DNA of 64,000 bases from Pseudeuparius sepicola. Taxonomy: Eukaryota; Arthropoda; Insecta; Coleoptera; Anthribidae. The stretch is from NCBI GenBank assembly GCA_963920635.1, contig OY987305.1, positions 3,077,153 to 3,141,152 on the forward strand. The letters run 5' to 3'. The translations under genes and the position numbers were made by a program. Positions 37,401 through 45,806 of the stretch are shown in pieces. A model generated the notes under the pieces. That model did no database searches and was not told where the DNA came from. It saw only the letters and a program-made list of their open reading frames with translations. Position 1 is the first letter of the stretch. Each line of letters begins with the position of its first letter.

Positions 37401-40400
37401 TTTGGAGTAAATTCTTCGCTTTTCCTAATTGCGAGAAGAAAGCTTTAAGCCAACGTAATCGATAACTTTTGCCATTTATTAATTGCAAAAATACATTCGT
37501 TCGGCCTCTACACTATTTCTGTGACACAAGATATAACATATAACATGCTGACATGTTAAATTTGTCGTCATTTGAAAAAGCACCCTCCATTTGTAATGAA
37601 ATAAATTGTTAACTAAATGATACAGTGGGAGTTATGACAAATGACAAGGGATTGGTTTCGTTGTTTCAAAGCCTTCTAGGTGGAGGATTTTTATTTATTT
37701 TTTATTATCGTATGTGCCGTCCTTTTTTTAGTTCTCCAATTGAAAGATAAGTTGTAAGTTAAATTGTTGACAATACTGATTAGTATTTAGACTTCTTATT
37801 ATTAAATACAGCGCCGCATTAGAAAAAAAGTTAATGGAAAAAAGGAATTTTCAGTATAATTGTCTCAGAACATTTTAAAAATATTTCTTGTCATACATCA
37901 TGGTATTTGCAATGAAAAGTGCTTTCAAAATCGGCAAAAAAAATCCCGATCCGTATTTAAAAAAATTAAGTTTAAGATGGTTTCTCAAAAACGAAACGTA
38001 GAACAAATCTAAAAACACCATCTTAAGGCCCGTTAAAAAGTGCCATAAGAAGGTGCTTTTCTTTTTTCTCTATCTGTGATAGCAACTTCAGAAAAAAATA
38101 AAATCGAAAACGCAAAATTTTACTTTTTCAAAATAACTCAAAAACGAAAAAAGATATATGAAATCTGTTTGTGCCATTTTATTGACCTCGAAATTGCGCA
38201 ACTTTTTCCCCATTTAACCGTTGCCCTATCTCTCACCGTTTGCAATATCCCCATGCTGTTCATTCTTATCCCGGACACAGTGTATAGGAAAATCGAATTT
38301 TCCATATGTTATCCCCAGGGGCTACTACTTGTAAATGTCTTTCTTCCATCTCCGCTAGTTTCCGAGATCTCCATAAAATCTAAATTTTGGCGATTTATTC
38401 TAATTCATCTACAACTTCGTTGTTTCTGATTTTAGATAAAAAGTGTAAACACAAAAATTAAATGAAACGAAATGACAAGCTCCTGTCATATTTATTTTAT
38501 TATAATGAAAAATTTTTGAGCGAGATTATAATCTAAATTCTGCAATTTCTGTATAGGACATTTTTCCTATGTATTCTTTTCACGAGTTTTAAAACTAAAC
38601 CTCAAGTTGTAAGTAAGTAGTCCTAATATTACTAATATTACAACATTCATATAATTTATGCTTATTGTAGCTATTGTCCTGATAAAGGAATAAAATATTT
38701 CCGAAAGCTTGACCAATTGACCATATAACAAAGAGTATTTTATTTTTGCCCCCCCGGTTTGCTCCCAATACTTATATTTTCTTCTTTTGAAAAATATATA
38801 CCTACTACCCTACTTATAATAAAATATTCAATATTCTGAAAGTTCATTTTTATCGTATCTCAGGAAAATAGTATTAAAGGTGTCATTTTCATACATGACA
38901 TGACCTTGAATACTGCAAACACAAGTGCCTGTTTGGTGTTCATTTTTAAAATTATAAACAAAAAATTTGATAAAAATATTGTGGAAAGGAAGTAGGTACC
39001 TGTAGGTAAATGTGTGAAATTGTCTCCCCCCAGAAATTGTTGGAGAAGACACTCCTGTTTTAAAATTTAAACTATAGCCACTTCAATTAGCAAAATAGGA
39101 AAGACTGGATTTAAGATTTAAGAAATGCCAATGTAAACAAATTACCTCGTCTTCTTCCCCCGACCCGTTAATGTAGAAGCAAAATAAATCCGTGTTATTT
39201 GTATTAGCCTGAGTCATCTATTTCTATATATCGCTGATAAAGGCCTAACATTAAAAGAACCAAACTAAAATATACCTAATTTCAACAACTTTCAAAATGA
39301 TCATTTTGTCATTTCATTTTGACTTGACAATATCTTTGAGAAAGGAGGAAGATTATTTGTTCTCCGAAAGCTCAGAAGAACAAAGTTTGTTACGTTATTT
39401 TTTTACTTCTTTTAATGTTAAGTATTTATAAATTTTCCTGACAACTTGAAAAAGTTGTCTTAAAACCCAGTTAAAAATTAAATGTCTGTACGTTGTTATT
39501 GTACTGAATTTGTTTTATTGTTTGTTTACGTAAGTGATCTTCCAGTTTTCTGCCTACCTGAAAAGTCCAATTAACATTCGCGTTATTAACCTTGAGGGGC
39601 CACGAAGTTTTATGTATAATTTTTGCTATATATAGGCACTTAGATATTGCGACCTCATCATTACTTTTTATCAAACTTTGATGCTCCAAATTTATACAAA
39701 ACATTACGCCTGATTATGGCGTATTTATTATCTCAAGTAGGTACCTGAGTGTGAAAACCTCTTAAGGTTATTAACAAGAAAAATTTTCAAAAATGGACAG
39801 TATCATGACATATAGTAACTTACAATAGTAGGTATTTTACCTACTTTAAATTTATAATGGCACCAACAATCGTTTAATGTTAATGGATACTTGGGTTCCT
39901 GTTACGGGTTTACCTAATTGTAATACCTAACCCACAAAAAATTGTAAAAACTAGTGGCAGTTTTTAATTTTTTAAACCTGCTCAAAAAATTGGGGACAGT
40001 TCGTCGAGATAATTTTTTCGCGTTTTGATACCGACGTTCTTCTGATCGAAGTGGGATTTTGCCTCCAGAATATGTACCCAAATAACAAAAACCATGCAAT
40101 TATTATTAGTGGAAAAATATTTATTAATTTTCTGTTTAGGTGGTATCGATGTCCCTATATATTTTCCAAAAGCGTTTACAAAACCGGTACCACGCGTCGT
40201 ACCCATCAAGTCACCTAATCGTTCTAACCAATCAGAAAAACTATGTACATTTTTTTAATAGTACCTATCTTTTCCTACATTAATTTGAGAATTTGCGTCG
40301 CGAATGATACAAAGTGACTATTATCTACTTTTAGCTTCCATGTCAAACAGCAATGTATCAAACAATGCGACTTACAATATAACATTGTGTACCTAGGTAC

Positions 40401-40505
40401 CCGAATTTGAACCTGTATGGTAGGGTACTTTGTGTATTTTCGTAATAATAAAAAATGTAGTAAAATATACTCACTTCGATTTCCGTTTTGTTGGGTAGTA
40501 CTCAT
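22412..40505 (-). CDS. G6PD: Glucose-6-phosphate 1-dehydrogenase
   Basis: Eight minus-strand exons join in phase to 525 residues: 40505-40475, 32630-32509, 32461-32097, 28862-28704, 28644-28208, 26689-26484, 26428-26268 and 22508-22412 (stop included). Human G6PD has 515. The enzyme oxidises glucose-6-phosphate with NADP+ in the cytosol, the first step of the pentose phosphate pathway. Visible motifs are the Rossmann LGASGDLARKK (48-58, split by intron 2), EKPFG (181-185), the active-site signature RIDHYLGKE (209-217), [19 protein letters not shown] with the catalytic His, and KPIQYMYGSRGP near the structural NADP site. All are intact, so the enzyme should be active. The ATG at 40505 opens a short 10-codon exon, and the start is less certain than the rest because insect G6PD often has alternative first exons. 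Introns 1, 3, 5 and 7 (7.8, 3.2, 1.5 and 3.8 kb) are mostly transposon sequence. Confidence 0.95.
22965..24090. mobile_element. Foldback element F1 (G6PD intron 7), right end truncated
   Basis: The left end CAGGGTATCCCAACGAAAAC follows TA. The arms fold back (CTCCCCCCACGAAC near 24031 against GGGGGGAGC near 23058). The outer ~50 bp of the right arm is missing after about 24087. The same family as 26766-28054, which has nearly the same arms. Confidence 0.8.
24513..25915. mobile_element. Foldback element C (G6PD intron 7) with transposase N-terminal remnant
   Basis: The ends CAATGTGTCCCAGATAAG and the near-complement CTTATCCGGGACACATTG are TA-flanked (24511-24512, 25916-25917). The arms are about 600 bp. 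The centre (25143-25379, plus strand) has an open frame beginning [17 protein letters not shown] and ending [12 protein letters not shown], which I read as the decayed helix-turn-helix start of a mariner-type transposase. It is a close relative of 36770-38282. Confidence 0.85.
25143..25379 (+). pseudogene. Transposase N-terminal fragment (loop of foldback C)
   Basis: A 78-codon frame in the loop. [13 protein letters not shown] and (Y)[16 protein letters not shown] resemble the DNA-binding N-terminus common in insect mariner-like transposases. The corresponding loop of the element at 36770-38282 keeps [12 protein letters not shown] in a shifted frame, a stretch lost here. No catalytic part is present, so it is non-functional. 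Confidence 0.5.
26766..28054. mobile_element. Foldback element F2 (G6PD intron 5)
   Basis: The left end CAGGGTATCCCAACGAAAAC is preceded by TA. The right arm ends at TCAAGTTTTCGTTG and lacks the last ~12 bp (GGATACCCTG). The arms are about 600 bp and nearly identical to those of 22965-24090. It fills most of the 1.5-kb intron between the exons at 28208 and 26689. Confidence 0.85.
28930..29556. repeat. Dispersed ~620-bp repeat, copy 1 (G6PD intron 3)
   Basis: It is matched in opposite orientation by 35689-36290 at roughly 85% identity by eye. It begins with an inverted-repeat hairpin: GCACTGAAGTTCAACTTTTT, then CTCATGTGG, the GAGGCCTCTGGCCGAGG core, CCACATGAG and AAAAAGAACTTCAGTGC. No reading frame is conserved between the copies. 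Confidence 0.75.
29574..32015. mobile_element. Foldback element G (G6PD intron 3), 2.4 kb
   Basis: The ends CAGGGTGAGTTACGTAGG and CCTACGTAACTCACCCTG are TA-flanked (29572-29573, 32016-32017). The arms pair only over about 180 bp. The larger loop (about 29750-31850) is non-coding and contains a roughly 110-bp direct repeat (AGAAAGCCCTTAAAGAGTA at 29751 and 30049). Confidence 0.8.
33403..34845. repeat. Dispersed repeat S, copy 1 (G6PD intron 1)
   Basis: It aligns in the same orientation with 57202-58102. Shared landmarks are AAGGGGGCTTCGATT at the start, CAGAACTCATATT-type words, TCTCAGCTAAACAAC, GTTCTGGCC(T/C)TATAAGATTAAT and GTTCCAATATTTCGCAGC at the end. This copy is longer because it holds the insertion at 33746-34271. 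It has no protein-coding signal that I recognise. Confidence 0.7.
33746..34271. mobile_element. hAT-like miniature element with internal tandem repeat
   Basis: The ends CGGTGTTGCCAGAC and ATCTGGCAACACTG are inverted repeats of CAGTGTTGCCAGAT type, common in hAT elements. Flanking 8-mers TTCGCCAC (33738-33745) and GTCCCCAC (34272-34279) match at 6 of 8. The interior has three copies of a roughly 110-bp tandem unit containing CACAAGAGTTCCTTTAAT. The second copy of repeat S (57202-58102) lacks this element. Confidence 0.65.
35340..36760. mobile_element. Foldback element D1 (G6PD intron 1)
   Basis: The ends are CAGTGTCCTCCAAAAAGTTC and its near-complement GAACTTTTTGAAGGACACTG, with TA at the left only. 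Its interior carries the second copy of the ~620-bp dispersed repeat (35689-36290), inverted relative to the one at 28930. A terminal piece of the same type (GCACTTTTTGGAGTACACTG) lies at 60449-60468 in Drosha copy 2. Confidence 0.75.
35689..36290. repeat. Dispersed ~620-bp repeat, copy 2 (inverted)
   Basis: Reverse complement of the repeat at 28930-29556. Shared landmarks are the CCTCGGCCAGAGGCCTCGGC core near 36200, GGATCACCCGTCCATGAACC, CGCGGCGTTGCTTGACTTT and TCGCCAAGGCCTACTTATTG on the opposite strand. The copy near 29452-29489 differs by a local palindrome. Confidence 0.75.
36770..38282. mobile_element. Foldback element D2 (G6PD intron 1) with transposase remnant
   Basis: The ends CACTGTGTCCCGGATAAG and CTTATCCCGGACACAGTG are TA-flanked (36768-36769, 38283-38284). 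The arms are about 550 bp. The loop on the minus strand (about 37592-37330) has the same frame as the loop of 24513-25915, starting [13 protein letters not shown], and keeps [12 protein letters not shown] in another frame, so it is an independently decayed copy of the transposase start. Confidence 0.85.
38346..40474. other. Remainder of G6PD intron 1
   Basis: AT-rich, no exon recognised. It holds the left member (39090-39240) of an inverted repeat whose partner lies at 42565-42715. Confidence 0.4.
39090..39240. repeat. Inverted repeat flanking G6PD exon 1, left arm
   Basis: GCCAATGTAAACAAATTACC, CTAATGTAGAAGCAAAATAAA-type and GTTATTTGTATTAGC words match the reverse complement of 42565-42715 over about 150 bp. 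Arm identity by eye is high. Confidence 0.75.
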
Positions 40506-41003
40506 GGTTTTTTAATTGAAAGTCTTCGTCAAACTCACTACAAATCCTCGTAAAGCTCAAGTTTGAGTACTCGACACGCTGTTATAGAATCGCCGAGCGT
40601 CAGGTACTAAACAAAATCGTCGAATTTCGCGCATCCACAGATTACAAGACAAGGAAAAACGCTTGCGCCGAAATCACCTGTGAGACGGAGACAGTCGAGC
40701 AATTCAAAATTTGTTACGTGAAATGGAATAATAATAATGTTGATTAGAAACTGACTGGCATTTTTTCATGGTTTATAGGTTTATGGAGGCATTATTATCA
40801 TCGGCATCAGTACCCATTAATTGTTTCCCTATCAACCTCTCAAATCTACTGTTTTGGCTTTTTTTATTCGAGGAGTCAAGTAGAGGTTCTTTAATTAATA
40901 TTGCTATAATTTTGTTTATTGTAAAGTGTAGTTGCATTTGCAAGTGATAAAGCATATTATATCCTAATAATACATTTTTGTAACGTATCAAAATAATTTT
41001 ATA

Positions 41004-42444
41004 CAGGGTTTTTCGATGAACACTATGGGGATCTCGGAAACTAGCAGAGCCAGAACAAAGGTTAAAGGGGGAAATAATTGCGGTTTTGAATGCTCAATGT
41101 AATGCCCTTTGTGGATTTTTAAAAAAGTTCATGGCTCACTAGATATTTTGAAAAGAGTGATTTTTTGCTGAGACAAAAATTGTAGATAATTTTGAGCTTA
41201 ATAAGATAATCTAATCCAATTTTTTATGTTGTTTGTGATTTTGGAAATATATAATAAACTTGTGGTTTTTTAAATGTAAACCATAGTTGGCTGTGGCCTT
41301 ATCAAATCGGCCATTTTTTGAGCTTTCCAAAGATATAATACTCATAGTTATTATAAAAAATAAAAGAGATATGGCTAATTTTCCGATTTTTTTTTAATTT
41401 TCTTATAGTCAGCCCTGGAATATTTTCATAATTAATTACGTTCTATTTTATAATTAGACATACTTCAAACTTTCTAATATTTTGTTTTTAGCTGGTAACA
41501 AAATGTAACAAAATAAAACAAAAATTAAAAAACTGAAATTCAAGTTATTATTATTTTAAAAGGTCACCTTTTAAAATAAAAAAGGTGTTCAAACAATCCA
41601 CCATTATTATTTATGCAAATATTGCATCTTTTTAAAACTGAATTTGTCGCCTTTCTTAGAGAGCACCTGTGAATACTGGCAATTGCTTCTAAAACAGCTG
41701 CTCTTAATTCATCACTTTATTTTGTACTGTTCCCCACAAAAAGAAATCCAAAACAGACAAATCGGGGGATCTGGGCGGCCAGGAAATAAGGTCTATTTCT
41801 CCCTATCCAACTATTTGGATAGGGCTGATCTAGGTAATTTCTTACGGGCAAATAATTATGTGATATGGGGCTCCATCATGATAATTTTTGTTTTATATTG
41901 TTACATTTTGTTACCAGCTAAAAATAAAATATTTGAAAGTTTGAAGTATGTCTTATTATAAAATAGAACGTAATTATGAAAATATTCCATGGCTGACTTA
42001 TGTGAAAATTAAAAAAAATCTGAAAATTAGCCATAGCTCTTTTTAAATTAACTATTCCGAGTATTATATCTTGGAATGGCCGATTTGATAAGGCCACAAC
42101 CAACTATGATTCATATTTAAAAAACTCAAGTTTATGTCATATCTCAAAAATCACAAACAGCATAAAAAAATTGGATAGATTATGTTATTAAGCCCAAAAT
42201 TATCTACAATTTTTGTCTCTACAGTTTTTCTGTACAATCAGAAATATCGGAGCTACAGAGATCTGATGAAATAGCAAAAAATCACTCTTTTCAAAATATC
42301 TAGTGAGCCATGAACTTTTTTAAGAATCCAAAAGGGGCATTAGAATGAGCATTCAAAACGGCAATTCTTTCCCCATTTAACCTTTGTTCTAGCTCTGCTA
42401 GTTTCCGAGATCCCCATAGTGGCCATCGAAAAAAACTCGCCCTG
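41004..42444. mobile_element. Foldback element H upstream of G6PD, with transposase catalytic remnant
   Basis: The left end CAGGGTTTTTCGATGAACAC and the right end GGCGAGTTTTTTTCGATGGCC (reverse complement, CAGGGCGAG outermost) are TA-flanked (41002-41003, 42445-42446). The arms are about 550 bp. The loop holds the minus-strand transposase fragment at 41580-41885. It lies 0.5 kb upstream of the G6PD start codon. Confidence 0.85.
41580..41885 (-). pseudogene. Mariner-type transposase C-terminal fragment
   Basis: Read on the minus strand in changing frames, the loop gives HDGAPYH, then VRNYLDQPYPNSWIGRNRP, then PPRSPDLSVLDFFLWG and finally a C-terminal tail ending in NNGG. HD(G/N)A.PH and SPDL..(L/S)D are the second and third acidic catalytic blocks of mariner-type (ITm) DDE/D transposases. 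At least two frameshifts and several stops make it dead. It identifies the family behind these TA-flanked foldbacks. Confidence 0.75.
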
Positions 42445-42564
42445 TATATGGCTCTCCATAAATAATACAAAACTATATTTTAAAAGAATAAGACTATTTA
42501 CTATTTTCGTATTTTCCTGTTTTATTTTCCACAACCGCTCGTTTTCGAGATACCTACCCAACGA

Positions 42565-42715
42565 TATATAAGAATATGTAGATGACTCACGCTAATACAA
42601 ATAACACTGTTTTATTTTGCTTCTACATTAGCGGGTCGGGGGGGGAAGAAGGCGAGGTAATTTGTTTACATTGGCATATAAATTCAGTATTTCCTATTTT
42701 GTAATGCATAATAAG
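42565..42715. repeat. Inverted repeat flanking G6PD exon 1, right arm
   Basis: Reverse complement of 39090-39240: GGTAATTTGTTTACATTGGC and GCTAATACAAATAAC are the clearest blocks. The pair encloses 3.3 kb, including G6PD exon 1 and foldback H. Confidence 0.75.
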
Positions 42716-43084
42716 TAATTTTTTGATACACTTGTATGTCGTATATATGCTTTGAGATACTTATATTTACCAAATAACTTAAATCGTATCAAAAACTGGA
42801 AACCTTGAATGTGCCAACAATAACATCTTTTTAAATTTATGAAACAAAACAAATTGCCTTTGGTAACGTATCTATTCCTATTATGTATATCGTTGTACCT
42901 ACCTATAATACATTAGTATTTAAATTTTAGCCCATTCGAAAATATGAAAATATGAATCATTCTGACTGGCATTATTAAATTATTTACATCTACCAACTTT
43001 GCAGTTAATATCTCAAACCGTTCGAATAATACACCTAGAGACTTTTGTGACAAAAATGTAACTTCTGTAAATTTTATATACCTA

Positions 43085-44550
43085 CAGTGTGTCTACGGAT
43101 GGACTTAACAACTTAACTATACTTATAAAAAAAAAACTTTTTAAAAAAAGCTTTTATTTAAGCCATGTAGGTACTAAAACGAATAAAATAAAATAAAATA
43201 AAATAAAGTCTAGGTTTTCGTTAAGATAATTCAATGCCAAATTGCGACAAGTTTTTGTAAATCGAAAGCTTGTCGCGCGAAGTGTTCATGAAAGTAGGTA
43301 CCAATTAATTTTATTGGGCAGTGATTGGTTGATAAACAAGTACCTACTTGCCAAAGTACGTAGGTACTTCCTTTACGCAATTCGCCGGACAAGCATTTTG
43401 ATTTACAAAAACTTGTCGCAATTTGGCATTGAATTATCTTAACGAAAATCTAGACTTATTTTATTTTATTCGTTTTAGTAACCTACATGGCTTAAAAAGC
43501 TTGTTTTCAAAAGGGTTTTTATCTTTTATTTTATTCGTTTTAGTACATGGCTTAAAAAATAAAAGCTTGTTTTTAAAAAGGGTTTTTACCTTTTATTTTA
43601 ATTTGTGCTTTTTAGAACCTCTTTGGTTCCCATATCAGGACGGTGGTAAAGACATTAAATAGTCCGCAATCTTGGGGTATCCGCTATATTGGATTTAGTG
43701 TGACGTCACTTACCTTATTATTTTGTACTCTTCAAACTCTTTCATTTGATACCTTCATGTCGCATTCGAAAAAAAGTCATTCTTCATAAAAAAAATCTAC
43801 CTACTTGTTCTTAAAATAAGCTTGGCATGGAAAAGTTAACATTACTTATACTGGGTGACAAGAAAATTGAAAAAAAAAGTACCATAAAGAAAATTTGTTC
43901 AGCGTGGTAAGTTACTTAGGTGTACAAAATTTGAAAGCGTTAGGCCTACTTTGTTTTATTTATTTCTTGTTTTTCTTCGATTAAATGATCTTCTGTAGGT
44001 AGTACGACAAAACTGTTAAAATAAAAGTTACTCAGAGTGGGTAACTCTGTATGATGAAAATTTTATCGACTGCTTATTTGAATTTTCTCCAATATTTTCC
44101 AAAATACAAGGTAGGTCTAGAATCGTTAAATTTTGTCATCGCGCGCAGTCTTCTATTCTGAGGAAGTTTTCTTAATACAGTTTTGTCGTACTATTTACAG
44201 AAAACCATTTATTTGAAAAAAAAAAGATAATAAATTCAAAAACATCAAAGTAGGCCTAATGCTTTGTAATTTTGTACACCTAATAAGTAACTTACCACGA
44301 TGAACAAATTTTCTTTACAACTTTTTTCACTAGGTATCTGTACAAATAGAGGTAGTTTTACTCGTATATGCTAATTAACGTTTCTTCAATTTTCTTGTCA
44401 CCCAGTGTATTTATAACTCAACTTTTTCAATGCCAATCTTATTTTAAGGGCAAGCAGACTTTTTTGTCAAAAATGACTTTGTGTCCAAAAATTGAAAATA
44501 AAAATTTTTACAAGTATAATTAAGTCGATCCGTGGACAGTGGACACACTG
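43085..44550. mobile_element. Foldback element I with two nested inverted repeats
   Basis: The ends CAGTGTGTCTACGGATGGAC and the complement of GTCCACTGTCCACGGATCG are TA-flanked (43083-43084, 44551-44552). Nested inside are a palindrome at about 43206-43490 (AATTCAATGCCAAATTGCGAC against its complement, flanked by AAATAAAATA repeats) and a second TA-flanked foldback at 43851-44407. Confidence 0.75.
43851..44407. mobile_element. Nested foldback CTGGGTGACAAG type
   Basis: CTGGGTGACAAGAAAATTG at the left pairs with CAATTTTCTTGTCACCCAG at the right, with TA on both sides. The arms are about 250 bp and contain GGTGTACAAAATTTGAAAGC against its complement. There is no coding content. Confidence 0.75.
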
Positions 44551-44552
44551 TA

Positions 44553-45242
44553 TATGAACCCAAGGACTGCAGAGTTTCGTAAGACTATGCCTATGCCTTG
44601 TCTTGAAAATAGGAAGAGGAGTTATAGAAACTATACATAGATAGGTGTAGAGTATGAATTATTGATTTTTGTCCAATAGTATTAATTTTCAAAGTAGAAG
44701 CTTTTACGGTTTTTTGGCTAAAATTAAACCAGTAAACAACGAATTTTTATCGACACGTACAAATGTATAAGAAAACGAATTATAGAAGATACCGATAGCG
44801 GGGGTAGTGTTCAACGTTAATACCTATAAGCACAGAATAAATAGTTTCGCAACAGAAGCCTCCTTATGGACATGTGTCAAAAATAAGCGAGTCTCCATTT
44901 GAATTTACAGAAAGACGGTCAGTATTTTAAGCATAAATTTGGTTTTAATACAATCTCTTTACTATGTAGATTACCCTAAAATCAAATAAAAGGCACAACG
45001 TTTATCTCTTTAGAAGATATTTCGCCAAAAAGCGAGTCTCCTTATGACACATGTCGCTAAGGAATTGTCTGTATTACTCGATAGTCTGTGCTATAAGTAT
45101 TCTTTTTAAATATGTTGTATTAAGTCTTAAGTCAGAAAAGCAATGCTCACAACAATTACTCCATTTTCACTTACATTAGAACAGAGATTGTGCGGCGGCA
45201 AGTGAAAAATCTAAATATTTTTGGTTCGTGCTTTTAAAGCCG
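44553..45242. other. Intergenic sequence upstream of Drosha copy 1
   Basis: No gene recognised. From about 45165 on, it aligns with the sequence upstream of the second Drosha copy (about 58545), marking the left edge of the duplicated unit. GCGAGTCTCC(A/T)T(T/A)TGA at 44888 and 45035 is a local direct repeat. Confidence 0.4.
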
Positions 45243-45289
45243 GCTCTGACCAGTGACTATAGAAAGAATCTATAGTCACTGCTCTGACC
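45243..45289. mobile_element. Micro-palindrome insertion with 9-bp direct repeat
   Basis: GCTCTGACC occurs twice (45243-45251, 45281-45289) around a 29-bp palindromic insert with arms AGTGACTATAG and CTATAGTCACT. The homologous site upstream of Drosha copy 2 (about 58622) has a single GCTCTGACC and no insert, which proves insertion. Confidence 0.85.
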
Positions 45290-45298
45290 AAATGAAGG

Positions 45299-45330
45299 AG
45301 TGCACACAGAGAAATTTCTCTGAGTGCACA
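45299..45330. mobile_element. 16-bp micro-palindrome insertion with 8-bp target duplication
   Basis: The perfect palindrome CAGAGAAATTTCTCTG (45307-45322) lies between exact repeats AGTGCACA (45299-45306, 45323-45330). The homologous site near 58652-58661 has one AGTGCACA and no palindrome. The CAG start and 8-bp duplication are hAT-like. Confidence 0.85.
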
Positions 45331-45370
45331 AGAGATCACGTTATTTTATTTTGTGGTGCTACCATAAGAT

Positions 45371-45665
45371 CATAGCCGCGTTCCTTATTTTGCCACTTTT
45401 CTTAAGAATTCTTACTTTATCTCAGTTGGTGTCAGTTCCTTTTACAAATGAGAATGTGAGCTAAAGTGAGATTTTTTACCTCCCCCTTCACCCTTCAAGC
45501 ACATCCTCGCGAGGACACTCACTATCGAGCATATTGGCTCAGTTTGGTGGTGGGGAAAATTACCCTTTCACAAGATGAGCCTTTGACAGGAAAAAACAAA
45601 CTAAGTGGCTCGGCTAACAATTGAGCTAAAGTTCTCAGTGTAGGGGCAAAAGGAACGCGGCTATG
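45371..45665. mobile_element. Miniature inverted-repeat element just upstream of Drosha copy 1
   Basis: The terminal repeats are CATAGCCGCGTTCCTT and AAGGAACGCGGCTATG. The ~295-bp element, together with a little flanking sequence, is absent from the same place in front of Drosha copy 2, where GTGGTACTCCGGTGGTACC is continuous. It ends about 140 bp before the start codon and could affect the promoter. Confidence 0.75.
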
Positions 45666-45806
45666 ATATACAGGTGAGGCGGTGCGGTAGTACCTAACCT
45701 TGATATTCTGTGATATAACCTTAATTCTTCTGTGATAAATTCAAATTTTCCCCCGTACTTTTTCTGAAATTTTGAAGTATCTAATATCTAACAACTTTCA
45801 GCTGAA

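Larger units (their letters stand above)
34985..38345. mobile_element. Outer foldback remnant enclosing two nested foldbacks
   Basis: CCCTGGGGATAACATATGG at about 35013 is the complement of CCATATGTTATCCCCAGGGG near 38303, and the match runs on for about 60 bp each side. The two nested elements at 35340-36760 and 36770-38282 sit back to back in its centre, 9 bp apart. The rightmost part (GCTAGTTTCCGAGATCTCC) resembles the end region of the element at 41004-42444. The outer ends are not resolved. Confidence 0.55.
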
